Shown piece by piece: positions 10,962 through 21,181 of a stretch of 51,272 bases of DNA (position 1 is the stretch's first letter; every line of letters starts with the position of its first letter). This stretch comes from Paracamarosporium sp. OC-R06-R3 (lineage: Eukaryota; Ascomycota; Dothideomycetes; Pleosporales; Didymosphaeriaceae). The notes beneath the pieces were generated by a model. It was given only the letters and a program-made list of their open reading frames with translations, did no database searches and was not told the DNA's origin. Position numbers and translations under genes: made by a program. Where the stretch lies: assembly GCA_019828545.1 (NCBI GenBank), contig JACVRA010000512.1:1-51272 (forward strand). The letters run 5' to 3'.

Positions 10962-12861
10962 ATGGCTGACCAGTTTCTGGGCTTCGACCTGAGCACGCAG
11001 CAACTGAAAGGTCAGTCCGCCCCGCCGAAGCTACCCCGCCATAGCTTCCACTGACGTACCGCCATCCCAGGAATCATCGTAAAATCAGATCTCAAGCTTG
11101 TCCACGAAGCAAAAGTCGACTTCGACGCCGATTTCGCAAAGTATGGCATCGAGAAGGGCGTGCTCACCAACCCGAGCGAGAGCGAGGTTTTCGCGCCCGT
11201 CGCAATGTTCCTCGAAGCCATCGACCTTGTCCTGCAGCGATTGAAGGAGCAAGGCGCCGACTTCTCCAAAGTCCAGGGAATCTCGGGGGCGGGTATGCAG
11301 CACGGCACTGTGTTCTGGAGCAAGGATGCAGAGAGCATACTCGGAAATCTAGATTCAGGGAAGACGCTGTTGGAGCAGTTGGAAGGTGGCGCCAAGGGGG
11401 AGAGGAGGGGTGCGTTCAGCCATCCCTTCAGCCCGAATTGGCAAGATGCGAGTACGCAAGAGCAGTGTGAGAGGTTTGATCAGACACTGGGGACGCCGGG
11501 AGACTTGGCGAACGCCACGGGTAGCAAGGCTCATCATGTACGTGCGACGAACAATGTGGGAAAAGCGACACTGACTCTGTTTGCAGCGATTCAGTGGACC
11601 TCAGATTCTCCGCTTCCATCAGAAGTATCCCGAAGCATACAAAGCCACGGCTCGCATATCGCTCGTATCATCCTTCCTTGCATCCGTCTTCCTCGGAAAG
11701 GTGGCTCCTATCGACATAAGCGACGTCTGCGGTGCAAATCTATGGGATATCAAGACTGGGCGTTGGAACGATGAATGCCTCGCGCTCGCCGCCGGTGAAG
11801 AAGGGGTTGACAACCTGAAGTCCAAGCTGGGTGACGTGCCCGAAGATGGCGGCAGCAGCTTTGGTTCTATCTCACCCTACTTCGTCAAGCGCCATGGCTT
11901 CCCAGAGACCGCTCAAGTCATCGCCTTCACAGGAGACAACCCCTCGACCATTCTCGCACTTCCCCTTCGCTCCTCAGACGCCATCGTTTCGCTCGGCACA
12001 TCGACCACCTTTCTCATGTCTACACCGCAGTACAAGCCTGACCCTGCGTACCACTTCTTCAACCACCCCACGACGGCAGGCCTGTACATGTTCATGCTAT
12101 GCTACAAAAACGGCGGCCTGGCACGTGAACATATCCGCGACGCCATCAACAAGTATTCAAATGGGACTCCCAAGTCCTGGGATCTCTTCAATGAAACCGC
12201 ACTGAATACTCCAGTCCTTGGACAACAGGATTCCAAAGCCGATCCCATGCGTCTCGGATTATATTTCCCACGCCCAGAGATTGTGCCCAATGTCAAGGAG
12301 GGGACGTGGCGCTTCCTGTATAAAGACGACACCTTGTCGCCCGTGGCCCCCCAGGGAGCTCAAGGCAAGACCGAAGACAAAACCTGGCCGATCCCAACAG
12401 CGGATGCGAGAGCGATTCTCGAATCCCAATTCCTCAGTTTGCGTCTCCGCTCGCAGTCTCTCGTCGGCCCGCAAGGTGATCTTCCCCCGCAACCGCGCAG
12501 GATCTATATGGTTGGTGGCGGGGCTGCGAATTCCGCCATTGCAGACCTGGCCGGACAGGTCCTTGGTGGCTCAGAAGGTGTATTCAAGCTCGATATTGGT
12601 GGCAATGCGTGTGCATTGGGAGCGGCATACAAGGCGGCATGGGGCGTACAAAGACAAAAGAACGAGAAATTTGAGGATTTCTTGGAGAAGAGGTGGAATG
12701 AGAAGGACTTTGTCAAGAAGGTTTGTGAGGGGTACAGGAAGGGCGTGTGGGAACAGTACGGCGAGGCACTGAAAGGTTTTGATCAGGTGGAAAAGAAGGC
12801 CATCGAAGAGAAGGGACAGGACAAGCTTGCTGATCAGAATGCCGGTCAGAAGGTCACTTGA
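10962..12861 (+). CDS. XKS1: D-xylulokinase (3 exons, 596 aa)
   Basis: FGGY-family kinase that phosphorylates D-xylulose to D-xylulose 5-phosphate, the last step feeding D-xylose and L-arabinose carbon into the pentose phosphate pathway; cytosolic. Exons 10962-11010, 11071-11537 and 11587-12861, all introns GT-AG, frame closes. The start [17 protein letters not shown] carries the N-terminal phosphate-binding motif. [25 protein letters not shown] (spanning intron 2) and the C-terminal [13 protein letters not shown] with [13 protein letters not shown] are characteristic of eukaryotic xylulokinases. Length agrees with fungal homologues. The last 40 residues are charged and Lys-rich. There is no disruption. 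Assignment is strong (orthologue of yeast XKS1 / Aspergillus xkiA). Confidence 0.95.
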
Positions 12862-13440
12862 GGTGGAGAAGTAATTTGAAAAATTTGAGTCGCTACAGAG
12901 CGAGGCTGTTGCGGGGGTGCGAAGCGGCACGTAATCACCCTTCTAGTAGAAGAGACTCATAGAATTGGAAGCAGTCCTTGTAGTTGCGGGAAATACTCTT
13001 ACATTTTTCTACCATTACTACGTGAAGTTTCACCGTTAACGCCGTTTCAGTGTGCGTGGTTCGTCCGCCTCGTCCGCCACAACTCCGATTGGCCCACCCT
13101 TCCAGCTTACTCGGCATGGCAACTTCGGCTTTAGGAAACCTACACGGGCTATACGGTCGCACACTACTGCAAGTTTTGTCGCCATTTCTGGATTTGGTGA
13201 TTGCTGGTTTTGATGAGTTGATTCAGCCTAGTTATCGTGGAAAAGATGGCTCGGAGTTAGGATGAAGGTATTGTGAGCGTCGAAAAACGGTGGTTGAGAT
13301 GGTAGACTTGTGCGAGGATGAGAAGTAGTGATATGATATGGAGGAAGAGTACATTGGTATATATGTTCTCAAACGGCCACCGCTGATTGACATCTACAAC
13401 AAGCACCAACACACTATTCAAGCTCTCATTTGCAACAACT
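12862..13440. other. Intergenic, SDR promoter region
   Basis: No recognisable gene. Short open frames on both strands look incidental. It lies between the xylulokinase stop and the SDR start, both on the plus strand. Confidence 0.45.
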
Positions 13441-14361
13441 ATGGCTCCATATAGCCTTCCTAAAGACGCCGTGTGGTTCGTAACTGGATGTTCATCCGGC
13501 ATTGGGCACGCCCTTTGCGAGCATCTGATCAAGAACACATCCTCCCGCGTGGTAGCTACCGCACGCAACCCCGCCTCCCTCGCTGCACTTCCAGACGCTT
13601 CAAACGTACTCAAGCTCGCTCTCGACGTGACTTCCGACGCTTCCATTGAAGCTGCACTGGCAGCCACGCTTGAACGCTTCGGACGCATCGATGTCGTCGT
13701 AAATAACGCAGGGTACAGTATTATGGGAGATACGGAGACCATGAACATGACGCAAGCGCGGGGAGTCATGGAAGCCAATTTCTGGGGCGCGGTACGCGTG
13801 ACGCAACTCTCACTCCCCATCCTACGAGACAGCAACGCAAAGACAGGAGCAAAAGGCGGGCTCATCATTCAGGTGACCAGCATGGGCGGAAGAGTCGCCT
13901 TCGCGGGGAACACGTTCTACCATGCGTCGAAATTCGCGCTTGAAGGCCTCACCGAGGGCCTTGCTAAGGAAATGCCTCCCGAGTGGAACATCCACTATCT
14001 CTGCGTGGAGCCGGGCGGCGTGAAGACGAGGTACGCGGAGACGTCTACGTCGGGCTTCGATACTTCGACTCGTCTTGAGGTGTACAAGGATCCCAACACG
14101 CCGACGAACCAACTTCTTGCGTATCTTGAGAGCCCTGAGGCAACGAAGAATTGGGCGGAGCCGGAGAGGGTGGTGCGGGTGTTGTATGGGTATGTTGAGA
14201 AGGGTGGGGAGCTACCGTTGAGGTTGCCGTTGGGGAGTGATAGTTGGGGGGTGCAGAGAATGGCGCTGGAGCAAGGGTTGAAAGAGTTCGATGCGCTAAA
14301 AGAGGTGAGCAATAGCACGAGTGGAGAAGAGCAGTTGGCTAGTGTTGAGTTCTTGAAATGA
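13441..14361 (+). CDS. Classical short-chain dehydrogenase/reductase (306 aa, no intron)
   Basis: NAD(P)-dependent oxidoreductase with a Rossmann fold; substrate unknown. All hallmark motifs of the classical SDR class are visible: nucleotide-binding TGCSSGIG (15-22), NNAG (88-91), catalytic Ser147 and the YHASK box with Tyr160 and Lys164, followed by PGGVKT. The ATG at 13441 was chosen because TGCSSGIG then starts at residue 15, as is normal; an in-frame ATG 54 bp upstream would add 18 Ser/Thr-rich residues. The C-terminal extension (about residues 200-306) is of the size seen in retinol-dehydrogenase-like fungal SDRs. It lies between xylulokinase and a peroxisomal enoyl-CoA hydratase in the same direction, but nothing indicates a shared pathway. 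Confidence 0.93.
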   Translation: MAPYSLPKDAVWFVTGCSSGIGHALCEHLIKNTSSRVVATARNPASLAALPDASNVLKLALDVTSDASIEAALAATLERFGRIDVVVNNAGYSIMGDTETMNMTQARGVMEANFWGAVRVTQLSLPILRDSNAKTGAKGGLIIQVTSMGGRVAFAGNTFYHASKFALEGLTEGLAKEMPPEWNIHYLCVEPGGVKTRYAETSTSGFDTSTRLEVYKDPNTPTNQLLAYLESPEATKNWAEPERVVRVLYGYVEKGGELPLRLPLGSDSWGVQRMALEQGLKEFDALKEVSNSTSGEEQLASVEFLK

Positions 14362-14855
14362 GAGAGTATGTGGAGGGCGAAGGTGAAAGAAGGATAGGAC
14401 TATGAAGCACGGGCAGGATGCGAGAGCAACGCGAGTATTTCTCGATACGAATTTCCTAAATAGTCTGTTACTAAAAATAGATCAAATCAGGCAGTTGATA
14501 AAGGATGACTAGTATTAATGGCTATAAAAGGAAGTTATTGTCGAACACATTGTTTGTCATGCTGAAACGCAAGCCTGGATTTGCAGACGACAGGAGACGA
14601 GGAGTTGCTACAAGACGAGATGAGCCATAAGCTCCGTATCTGCTTGATGATAGGTTCATTCGGAGCAAGAATCCGGGGTAAGCGGGAACCTCGGCCCAAT
14701 TCCCCACGCGGAGCTGCGTATGAACTTATCCTCAGCTCACCACGCCGTCATGTAATCCTCGACGATAAACGGCCTGATCGTTGTCAAAGGTCCAGGATCA
14801 TTCACTAATTCACTCAGCCTACCTCCCGATTCTATACTAACCAATAGACACCATC
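14362..14855. other. Intergenic, promoter region of the enoyl-CoA hydratase
   Basis: No gene recognised. It includes one CCTCGG hexamer (14689-14694), listed separately, about 165 bp before the ATG. Confidence 0.45.
14689..14694 (+). promoter_or_regulatory. Possible FarA/FarB-type fatty-acid response core (CCTCGG)
   Basis: CCTCGG is the core sequence associated with fatty-acid induction through FarA/FarB in Aspergillus. Its position about 165 bp upstream of a peroxisomal enoyl-CoA hydratase fits, but it is a single hexamer. Confidence 0.3.
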
Positions 14856-15837
14856 ATGGCCACCGCAATTCTCAAACCCGCAACGCAACCCCCTCCCACG
14901 TCGCACGTTCTCCTCACATATCCTGCGCCGTATGTCCTTCTCGTCACAATAAATCGCGAGCGTGCTATGAACAGTATACCCTTCGCGGGACACACCGAAC
15001 TAGGTCAAGTATTTGACTGGTTCGACCGCGAGCCGAATCTACGCGTTGCTATCATCACAGGTTCAGGCAAGAAGGCATTCTGCGCAGGGCAGGACTTGAT
15101 TGAGCTCGGCAAGATCAGATCAGGTGCGATTGAGAAGGATGTTGCAAAGCAAAGACATCCTTTGAGCGGATTTGCCGGAATAAGCAGAAGGACGGGGAAG
15201 AAGCCGATTATTGCGGCAGTGAACGGGTTTGCGCTTGGAGGCGGGTTTGAAATTGTGCTGGGGTGGTGAGTTAACATCACTTTTCTTTCTAGGTACAACT
15301 AAGTCACTCCGTCTTGAGCAAGATGGGGAGGATGTGCGTCCAGGAGATGATATTAGACAATATTGAGGACATGCTAACATGCAATTCGCATGCAGCGACA
15401 TGGTCGTCGCTTCTCCGACAGCTACCTTCGGTTTCCCTGAAGCTCTCCGTGGCATCTTTGCCGGCGCCGGCGGACCACCACGTCTTGTCCGCAATGTGGG
15501 AATTCCCGTCGCCTCAGAGATGGCTCTGACTGGCCGCCCTATAACCGCACAACGCGCAAAAGAACTTAACCTCGTTAACCGTATTGCTCCCTCTCCCGAC
15601 ACGGTTGTAGATGAAGCTCTCGAACTTGCGAATGAAATCGCTGCTATCAGCCCTGATGCGGCGATCGTGACGAGGGCGGCGTTAAAAGAGGCGTGGGAGC
15701 ATGGAAGCGTGGAAAGAGCGACACAGTTGGTGATTGAAAGGTACGAGCGTGATTTGAATTCAGGTGAGAATGCGTTGGAGGGGCTGAGCGCTTTTGCGGA
15801 AAAGAGGAAGCCTCAGTGGAAAGCTAGTAAGCTCTAG
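14856..15837 (+). CDS. Peroxisomal enoyl-CoA hydratase/isomerase (2 exons, 283 aa, C-terminal SKL)
   Basis: Crotonase-fold enzyme that would hydrate or isomerise enoyl-CoA esters, most likely in peroxisomal fatty-acid or branched-chain breakdown. Exons 14856-15265 and 15396-15837, with a 130-bp GT-AG intron that restores EIVLGCDMVVA across the junction. Crotonase signatures are FCAGQDL (75-81) and NGFALGGGFEI (123-133), which carry the oxyanion-hole backbone positions. The protein ends in KASKL, a canonical type 1 peroxisomal targeting signal, so a peroxisomal location is well supported. Length is normal for a monofunctional member. Catalytic acidic residues cannot be assigned with certainty by eye, so hydratase versus isomerase stays open. 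Confidence 0.92.
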
Positions 15838-16952
15838 GCAGCACTCAGACATTTGCAATGATACGAGCTCTCACATGGGTCACTCTTTTCCAGAGGCATC
15901 GGCTTGCTAGAACGAATTGCCTCGACGTGTATCACAGGGTTACAATCATTGTGTGCTTGTGATCATCAGCGAGTGACACCAAAGATGCCCTGTGATGCGG
16001 AGATCGAACGATGTGTGCAACGGCTACACTCGATATGCTTGCAGCCACATCACTCAACGACCGCATGAACCGGTATCGTAAGTAATGAGGATAGTTCAGC
16101 CCTATGTGTCCCTGCAAATGTGCATGTGGTCTGATTCGTGGCTTTGCGTCCGGATCTAAACATGGCTGATACTAGGGAGTAGAGCTAACATCGCGGGTAC
16201 GGGGTTATCTATCATCGAGAACAATGGCGTAATTGAGTTTGATTCGAGGGAACTAGCGGATGAGGGAAGGAAATCCGTGTATACCGGTACTACGTAGGCT
16301 ATATGCAAGTCGGGACAGACACCCGACCCTACTGAATAATGGGCAACTTCAGAAAACCTATTGTCTCATTACACGAATTTCCATGCCAATCAGAACAATC
16401 CCAGGACCCTTAATCCCAATTCCCGGAGCTACTTTTACGCTCCCGTAGCAACTGTTGACCGCATGGTGAAGACCCTTAGAATTGGGACCGTTCCCATCCA
16501 ATCTCTAGTCACCACCCCGCTGTCCCCGAAAGTTACCGGACGTAACCATCCGATCCCAAGAAGGATCGTCACAAACCTTCGTCGCAGCGGCGCATTATTG
16601 GTACCACATTTGCCCTCGTGTTTGAGCCTCTAGTATCGCTTACACGTGTATTCTAGTCCAGGGTCGGCATGGGGATTGGCGATCGAAGTGGGGTCGACAC
16701 TGCATCCCCGCATTCTGGCCATGGGACGTTGGCTCTTCCGGCGGCCGGAGGGTGTGAGGGAAATGCAAGGCAGTGTTCCTCGGCAGGTGGTCAACCGGGA
16801 GACGGACAAAATTGGAATTCATATTAGGACCGCAGGGGCTCCGCCGTGTGGGGTTAAGTAGCGAGTCGATGTTTACGACATTTGTTTGAATTCTTCCATA
16901 GCCATTCAGCAATTTCGATTTGTTTGTACCTTATCCGTGATTGGAAAGCGTG
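15838..16952. other. Intergenic, upstream of the bZIP gene
   Basis: About 1.1 kb with no recognisable gene. Small open frames on both strands lack motifs. The right end precedes the first ATG of the bZIP frame at 16953. Confidence 0.45.
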
Positions 16953-17959
16953 ATGGTCGACCGACGATCCGACAGCGAAGCCTTGGTCACGACTCCATTC
17001 CAGCCGGTCGCGCCTATCGTCAAGCGCAAACGCCGAGCATCGTGTATGGGAAAAGAAGAACGGAAAGAGAGGAAGAGAGCGATCGATCGTGAGGCACAGA
17101 GGTCGTTGAGGGAGAAGACAAAGACACATATCGCAGATCTCGAGCGTGCGAATGAGGTATTGAGGAGTCAAGATGGGAATGGCCCAACGGCGAGCCTACT
17201 CACTGAAATCGAAAAGTTGAAAGCGGAGAATGAGAGGTTGAACGGTGTTATTGACACAATGAGGAGCGTTATTGGAGAGGAAATGTTGCGGAGGATGGCG
17301 AAATCAAGAGGAGTATTGAATGCAAGGTTTGGGGAGAGCACACCGATGGACGACAGTGCTAGTATGGATACCTACACGATGTTTTGGGGGCAATGAAATG
17401 ACTGACTCGAGTGGTAGGTCAACTTCCCCCCAAACTTCGTAGAGACTCCACCTCATACTCACAAGCGAGTCCTGATGCTAGACCGCCGTCTTCATTGCCG
17501 TCGCCCAACCCCACGCCTCCCGATCTACAATACACAGCGAACCACTTCGCGATTCATTCCTCCATGCAACTGACAGACCGCGCTGTAGACCTTAATGGCA
17601 TGACGATGATGCCCATCGGTCTTCCAACCGCGCCCACCAACGACAGTGCGCTAGATCTCAGCCTATCCTTCAATAATGTCGATAACGAACCAATGCAAAA
17701 CAATGCCTTCAACCCAGCTCCTCATTCTCCATCGACTGCTTCATTCGCACCCTTTATTCAAGAAATCTTCGGGTCTACCAGCCCATCTCCAGTAATACTT
17801 CATATCGACAATCCACCCTCTTCACTCCCAACCCTACCAAACGGGTCCTCGACCACAAATATGCCCCATATGGCGCAAAACGAACGAGATCTTCAACAGA
17901 ATATATTCAAGCCGACCATCACCATTGCCGGGTCCGTCCAACCTTGCGCCTGGCGCTAA
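16953..17959 (+). CDS. bZIP transcription factor, N-terminal part (2 exons, DUF3425-type family)
   Basis: DNA-binding regulator. Exons 16953-17361 and 17418-17959, joined by a 56-bp GT-AG intron that skips the stop at 17394-17396 and gives DDSASQLPPKL. The basic region (about residues 24-53) has KRKRR then KEERKERKRAIDREAQRSLR, followed by a leucine-zipper-like heptad region (LERANEVL ... LTEIEKLKAENERL). This is the layout of the fungal bZIP proteins that carry a C-terminal DUF3425 domain. The rest is Pro/Ser-rich. This frame ends at 17959, but a DUF3425-like C terminus is found about 0.6 kb further on (18540-18867), separated by a small ORF with its own leader. An unrecognised intron could bypass the stop, or the gene could be split and dead. 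Confidence 0.7.
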
Positions 17960-18230
17960 TCATCGCCGTGGCGCAGAACTGCGGACCGAAATACGGCAAC
18001 CAAGTCTGCGAGGCTGGAAAATGCTGTGCGTGTCCTACCCCAATTACCTCTCAACAACCAACAATCCGTTTGTGTTGGGGAAAGAGCGGTGGGCGGAGCC
18101 ACTCAACACCTTCCTCATTACTACCACTTAAAAAAGCTAATCTGCAAACGCTCTCTCTCTCTTCCTCCTACACCAACATCTATTACTTAAGTCTACTTCT
18201 TCTATCGTTAGATTATATCATAAGCATTAA

Positions 18231-18530
18231 ATGTCGTTCTTGCGTCATATTGCAGTCTCTATCCGCAATGCCCAGACACTACAACATGGGACCAAATATG
18301 CTATCTGGATTAGCAGCACTTTCATTGCTGCTGTTGTTGGTGCAGCTAGGCAGCGTGCCGTTGACAGAGCATTTCCACGCGAAGACTTCTGGCGTCATAT
18401 TGAGGGTAAGACGCGCATCGCTTTTTGGGTCTCGACTATGCTCATCGCCGGAGCTGTTGGCGCAGCTAGGCAACGTGCCGTTAACAAAGCCTTCCGGCGC
18501 AAAGAAAATGATGAACCGCCGCGCACCTAA
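18231..18530 (+). CDS. Small two-repeat membrane protein (99 aa), unknown function
   Basis: I do not recognise the product. The ATG at 18231 follows a CT-rich tract (18147-18215) that looks like a fungal 5' leader. The protein is an internal duplication: repeat 1 (residues 21-54, AIWISSTFIAAVVGAARQR) and repeat 2 (61-94, AFWVSTMLIAGAVGAARQR) share the VGAARQRAV core, and each copy is preceded by F-L/W-RHI. Each repeat has one hydrophobic segment of about 15 residues followed by an Arg-rich stretch, suggesting two membrane helices with basic loops. The period is 40 residues (120 bp), and the DNA copies are still similar. It lies between two halves of a broken bZIP-DUF3425 gene. It could be a genuine small gene inserted there, or coding-like sequence inside an intron. 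A longer overlapping frame reads through in another phase. Confidence 0.45.
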   Translation: MSFLRHIAVSIRNAQTLQHGTKYAIWISSTFIAAVVGAARQRAVDRAFPREDFWRHIEGKTRIAFWVSTMLIAGAVGAARQRAVNKAFRRKENDEPPRT

Positions 18531-18539
18531 CGAGGGGAA

Positions 18540-18867
18540 CCAATTCCTGTTTGCAAAGAGCGGGAGGGTAGTTGATATGATCGCATGGCCATCCCTCCGC
18601 GACCGCCTCGTCCACCACCACCCTATATTGTTCCGCGACAGTAAGCTTTCCCGTGCTTACGCTAGACACTTGCGCTTCGACTGGCCCTTCAGCTTCGAAG
18701 ATACGTTCTACTACGATGGGGCAATTGGAGGCTGGTATCCCAGCCCTCTCTTTGAGAGATACCATAACGACATCAGGTGCTGGACTGTGGGGGAGGGATT
18801 CTAGGAGGGGTTGGAGGAGTTGAGGGGCGACATCGAGGGGTACCAGGCGGTGCAATGGAACGGCTAG
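18540..18867 (+). pseudogene. DUF3425 C-terminal remnant with in-frame TAG
   Basis: The frame encodes VVDMIAWPSLRDRLVHHHP, then RFDWPFSFEDTF, SPLFERYHND and CWTVGEGF. This is the end of a DUF3425 domain, the C-terminal half of many fungal bZIP regulators. A TAG at 18802-18804 follows GEGF, but the same frame continues with EGLEELRGDIEGYQ to the next TAG at 18865-18867. The tail (a GDI-like element) is what I recall following this position in family members, so the first TAG looks like a nonsense mutation. It probably belonged to the bZIP gene starting at 16953. The upstream half of the domain is not visible between the two parts. Confidence 0.55.
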
Positions 18868-19754
18868 GATGCTTATCGTGGGGATGGAAGTACCTTTGGG
18901 CGAAGAGAAAGGGTCTGCGTTTATGGAGTTCCGGGTCTACATTGTCAGGCTGATCCCAGCCTCTTGCATGTGTGCATGGAGGTTTCTAACGAACACGAAT
19001 TTCTTTGCAGACTTGAGCTTAGCATACATATCGCACGACGTAATGAATCTCAACACCTTTGAGCAAGAACCCGTTGAATCATCGTTCTATTTCGTCTGAA
19101 ATTCATCAGTACCGCTTCAACAAACCAATCTTGACGCTGTTAACCCATCGCGAAACTACGATGGTCCCAGCCGATCAATCACAGCCATGGATACTGCGAG
19201 GAAGCAGGTGCCTGCTGCCTAGATACAGGTTATATCATGCCGACTACGGGCATACTTCGTCAAGCCGATCCAAAGTCGAAACACCTGCGAAGATAGCTGC
19301 TTCGTCACGATTTCACCTTTGACACTTGAGATGCACGAGCTGGAAAAGTCAAATTCAACCAGCGAATTGTTTAGATTGCTATATAAGAAAGTCGTGCCAA
19401 AATGAGTGTAGTGCTAGGTCCAAAGTCGTGCCGAAAAGACAGTAAAGACAGTGAGGCCAAAAGGCGACAATGCCGAAGACAGTAAGAACGAAAGACGGTA
19501 AGGATAGTGAGACCGAAAGACAACCAACCAACGCCGAAAGACGACCAACGCCGAAAGACAGCCAACGCCGAAAGATGGCAAAGACAGTAGTGCCAGAAAG
19601 ACAAGATAGACGCTCCACCACATAACAAATTCGGCCGTTTGCCTTGCCCAGAACTTCCATGTTCGTTCCCCAGTATTCCCAACCCCATCCCCAAAGCAGC
19701 ATTCCCTTAGTGGCTACTCACAGTAGGGGTCTTGGACGTATCCCTCGACCATGG
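18868..19754. other. Intergenic with an imperfect tandem repeat
   Basis: No gene recognised. It contains the purine-rich repeat tract listed at 19424-19610. Long minus-strand frames across it are artefacts of the repeat. Confidence 0.45.
19424..19610. repeat. Imperfect tandem repeat around GCCGAAAGAC
   Basis: At least eight diverged copies of a short unit such as (CAAC)GCCGAAAGAC or GACAGTAAAGACAGT occur in about 190 bp. The most regular copies are at about 19530-19575. No coding sense is apparent on either strand. Confidence 0.7.
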
Positions 19755-21181
19755 CTACGATGGCAAATTGAACACGCCAAGCTGGATCTGCGACGTGAAA
19801 GCAGACAAGTCACGGGTCTGCGCCATGCGCCATTGAGGATCATCGTACCGCACCTTTAGCACATGGCCAAAAGCCTCAATGGGCACCGTCCAGAAGCCGA
19901 TGGCGTTGAGCTCCCTCGAGAAACGGAAGTCTTCACTAGTATCCGGATTCGCGATCTCCGGGAGGTGTCTGCCGAAGAATCCCCACGTCTCCCACTTGCG
20001 GGTCCACACCTGTTCCTCCTGCGCCAGAAAGCGACGTGCGGTACGCGTGTTCTTGATCTCGTAGTCGTCGAACACATCGCTCGTCGCCATGAGCACGCGG
20101 ACCTTCTCCGACGGGATCGGCGGGACATCGTAGCCCTCTTCGATCATACGCCAGGCGCGGATAAGAGCGCGGGGATCCCAGCCGCAGTCGATCATGTCCA
20201 TGTAACGAGCGATGGGGCGGGGGTCGGCCGGTAAGAGTTTATAGCCGGCGTTCTTCGACCACAAAGGGTATGCTCGATTGAGGCGCACCTTCTCAGGCAG
20301 TTCATGGTGGAGGGAAGGGTACTGCAGATACGAGACCATTTGGCGTGACTTGGCGTAGTAGATGTGAACAAGGGTCACGCTTTCCAAATGCGAGAGAGTG
20401 CGTATCATAGCATCTCGTGCGCGACTGTTTAGATTGGGAAGACCTGGGATGAATGGTCAGTGGGAGCCCATATCTTGAACAGACGAATGGGCATGAACTC
20501 ACCAATGGGTAGACGATAAGTGTTTCCTTCGCTCCTGATACCCATGTGAAGAATGCCTTTGTTACGCGGATCATACGCCAACACATCATGGATGAAGTGG
20601 ACAAAGTACAACTTGTCTATTTCGTAATCGATATTGATGATGATGGTATCGGTTTCGGGGCAGATTCGTAGGCGTCGCTTATCGGTAACCGGTCGACGAT
20701 GCAGCACAGGAATGTTCACACGATAGCGTCTATATACGAAATCGTTGGCCTCGCGATTTACGTACACCAGTGGTGAGACTACGTTGGTCGAACCGAGACG
20801 TAAAAGGTAGTTGGCACCGCTGACAGTCCTCCCAAGGAGATTCACGACCGAATACGGCGGGCGGATAGGTATGAAGTCTCGAGGGAACCATCTCTTGCCC
20901 CCTGCAATCTCTCCTGCTTGCAAGGTAACCTTGAGAATTCGTTTCTCCGGGAGAGCGAAAGACCAGATATACCTTCGCAGTTCGGGCGGCAATTCGGGGA
21001 ATTTGTGAAAGACTGCCTCGGACCCAGGGGGTGGTGCCATTCCATCATTAAAGAAGCCGTAATTTGTCGAAACGTTGTCGAATCGGTCTGGCCTACTCGG
21101 GCGAGGTGGTGACTGCGTTACGGCAGGTCGTGACCTAGCGTTTGCCGTTACTTCGGCCAACGAAAACGGACCTTGACCCAT
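19755..21181 (-). CDS. 2EXR-domain protein (2 exons, 455 aa)
   Basis: Fungal protein of unknown function. Exons on the minus strand are 21181-20503 and 20443-19755; the 59-bp intron is GT-AG and the junction reads RLPIGLPNLNS. The start is the ATG at 21181 (an in-frame TTG lies just upstream). Near residues 58-78 the segment FHKFPELPPELRRYIWSFAL is the hallmark of the 2EXR motif, which is greatly expanded in filamentous ascomycetes and usually lies at the N terminus of such proteins, sometimes compared with F-box modules. The remaining 380 residues are globular, with a conserved-looking VVSPLVYVNREANDF segment. No membrane segment or signal peptide is visible. The family assignment is good; the role is unknown. 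Confidence 0.85.

Noticed and set aside
19371..19702. Two 107-codon hydrophobic minus-strand frames
   Set aside because: Two different frames over the same tandem repeat give similar Phe/Leu/Ser-rich products, which marks them as repeat artefacts.
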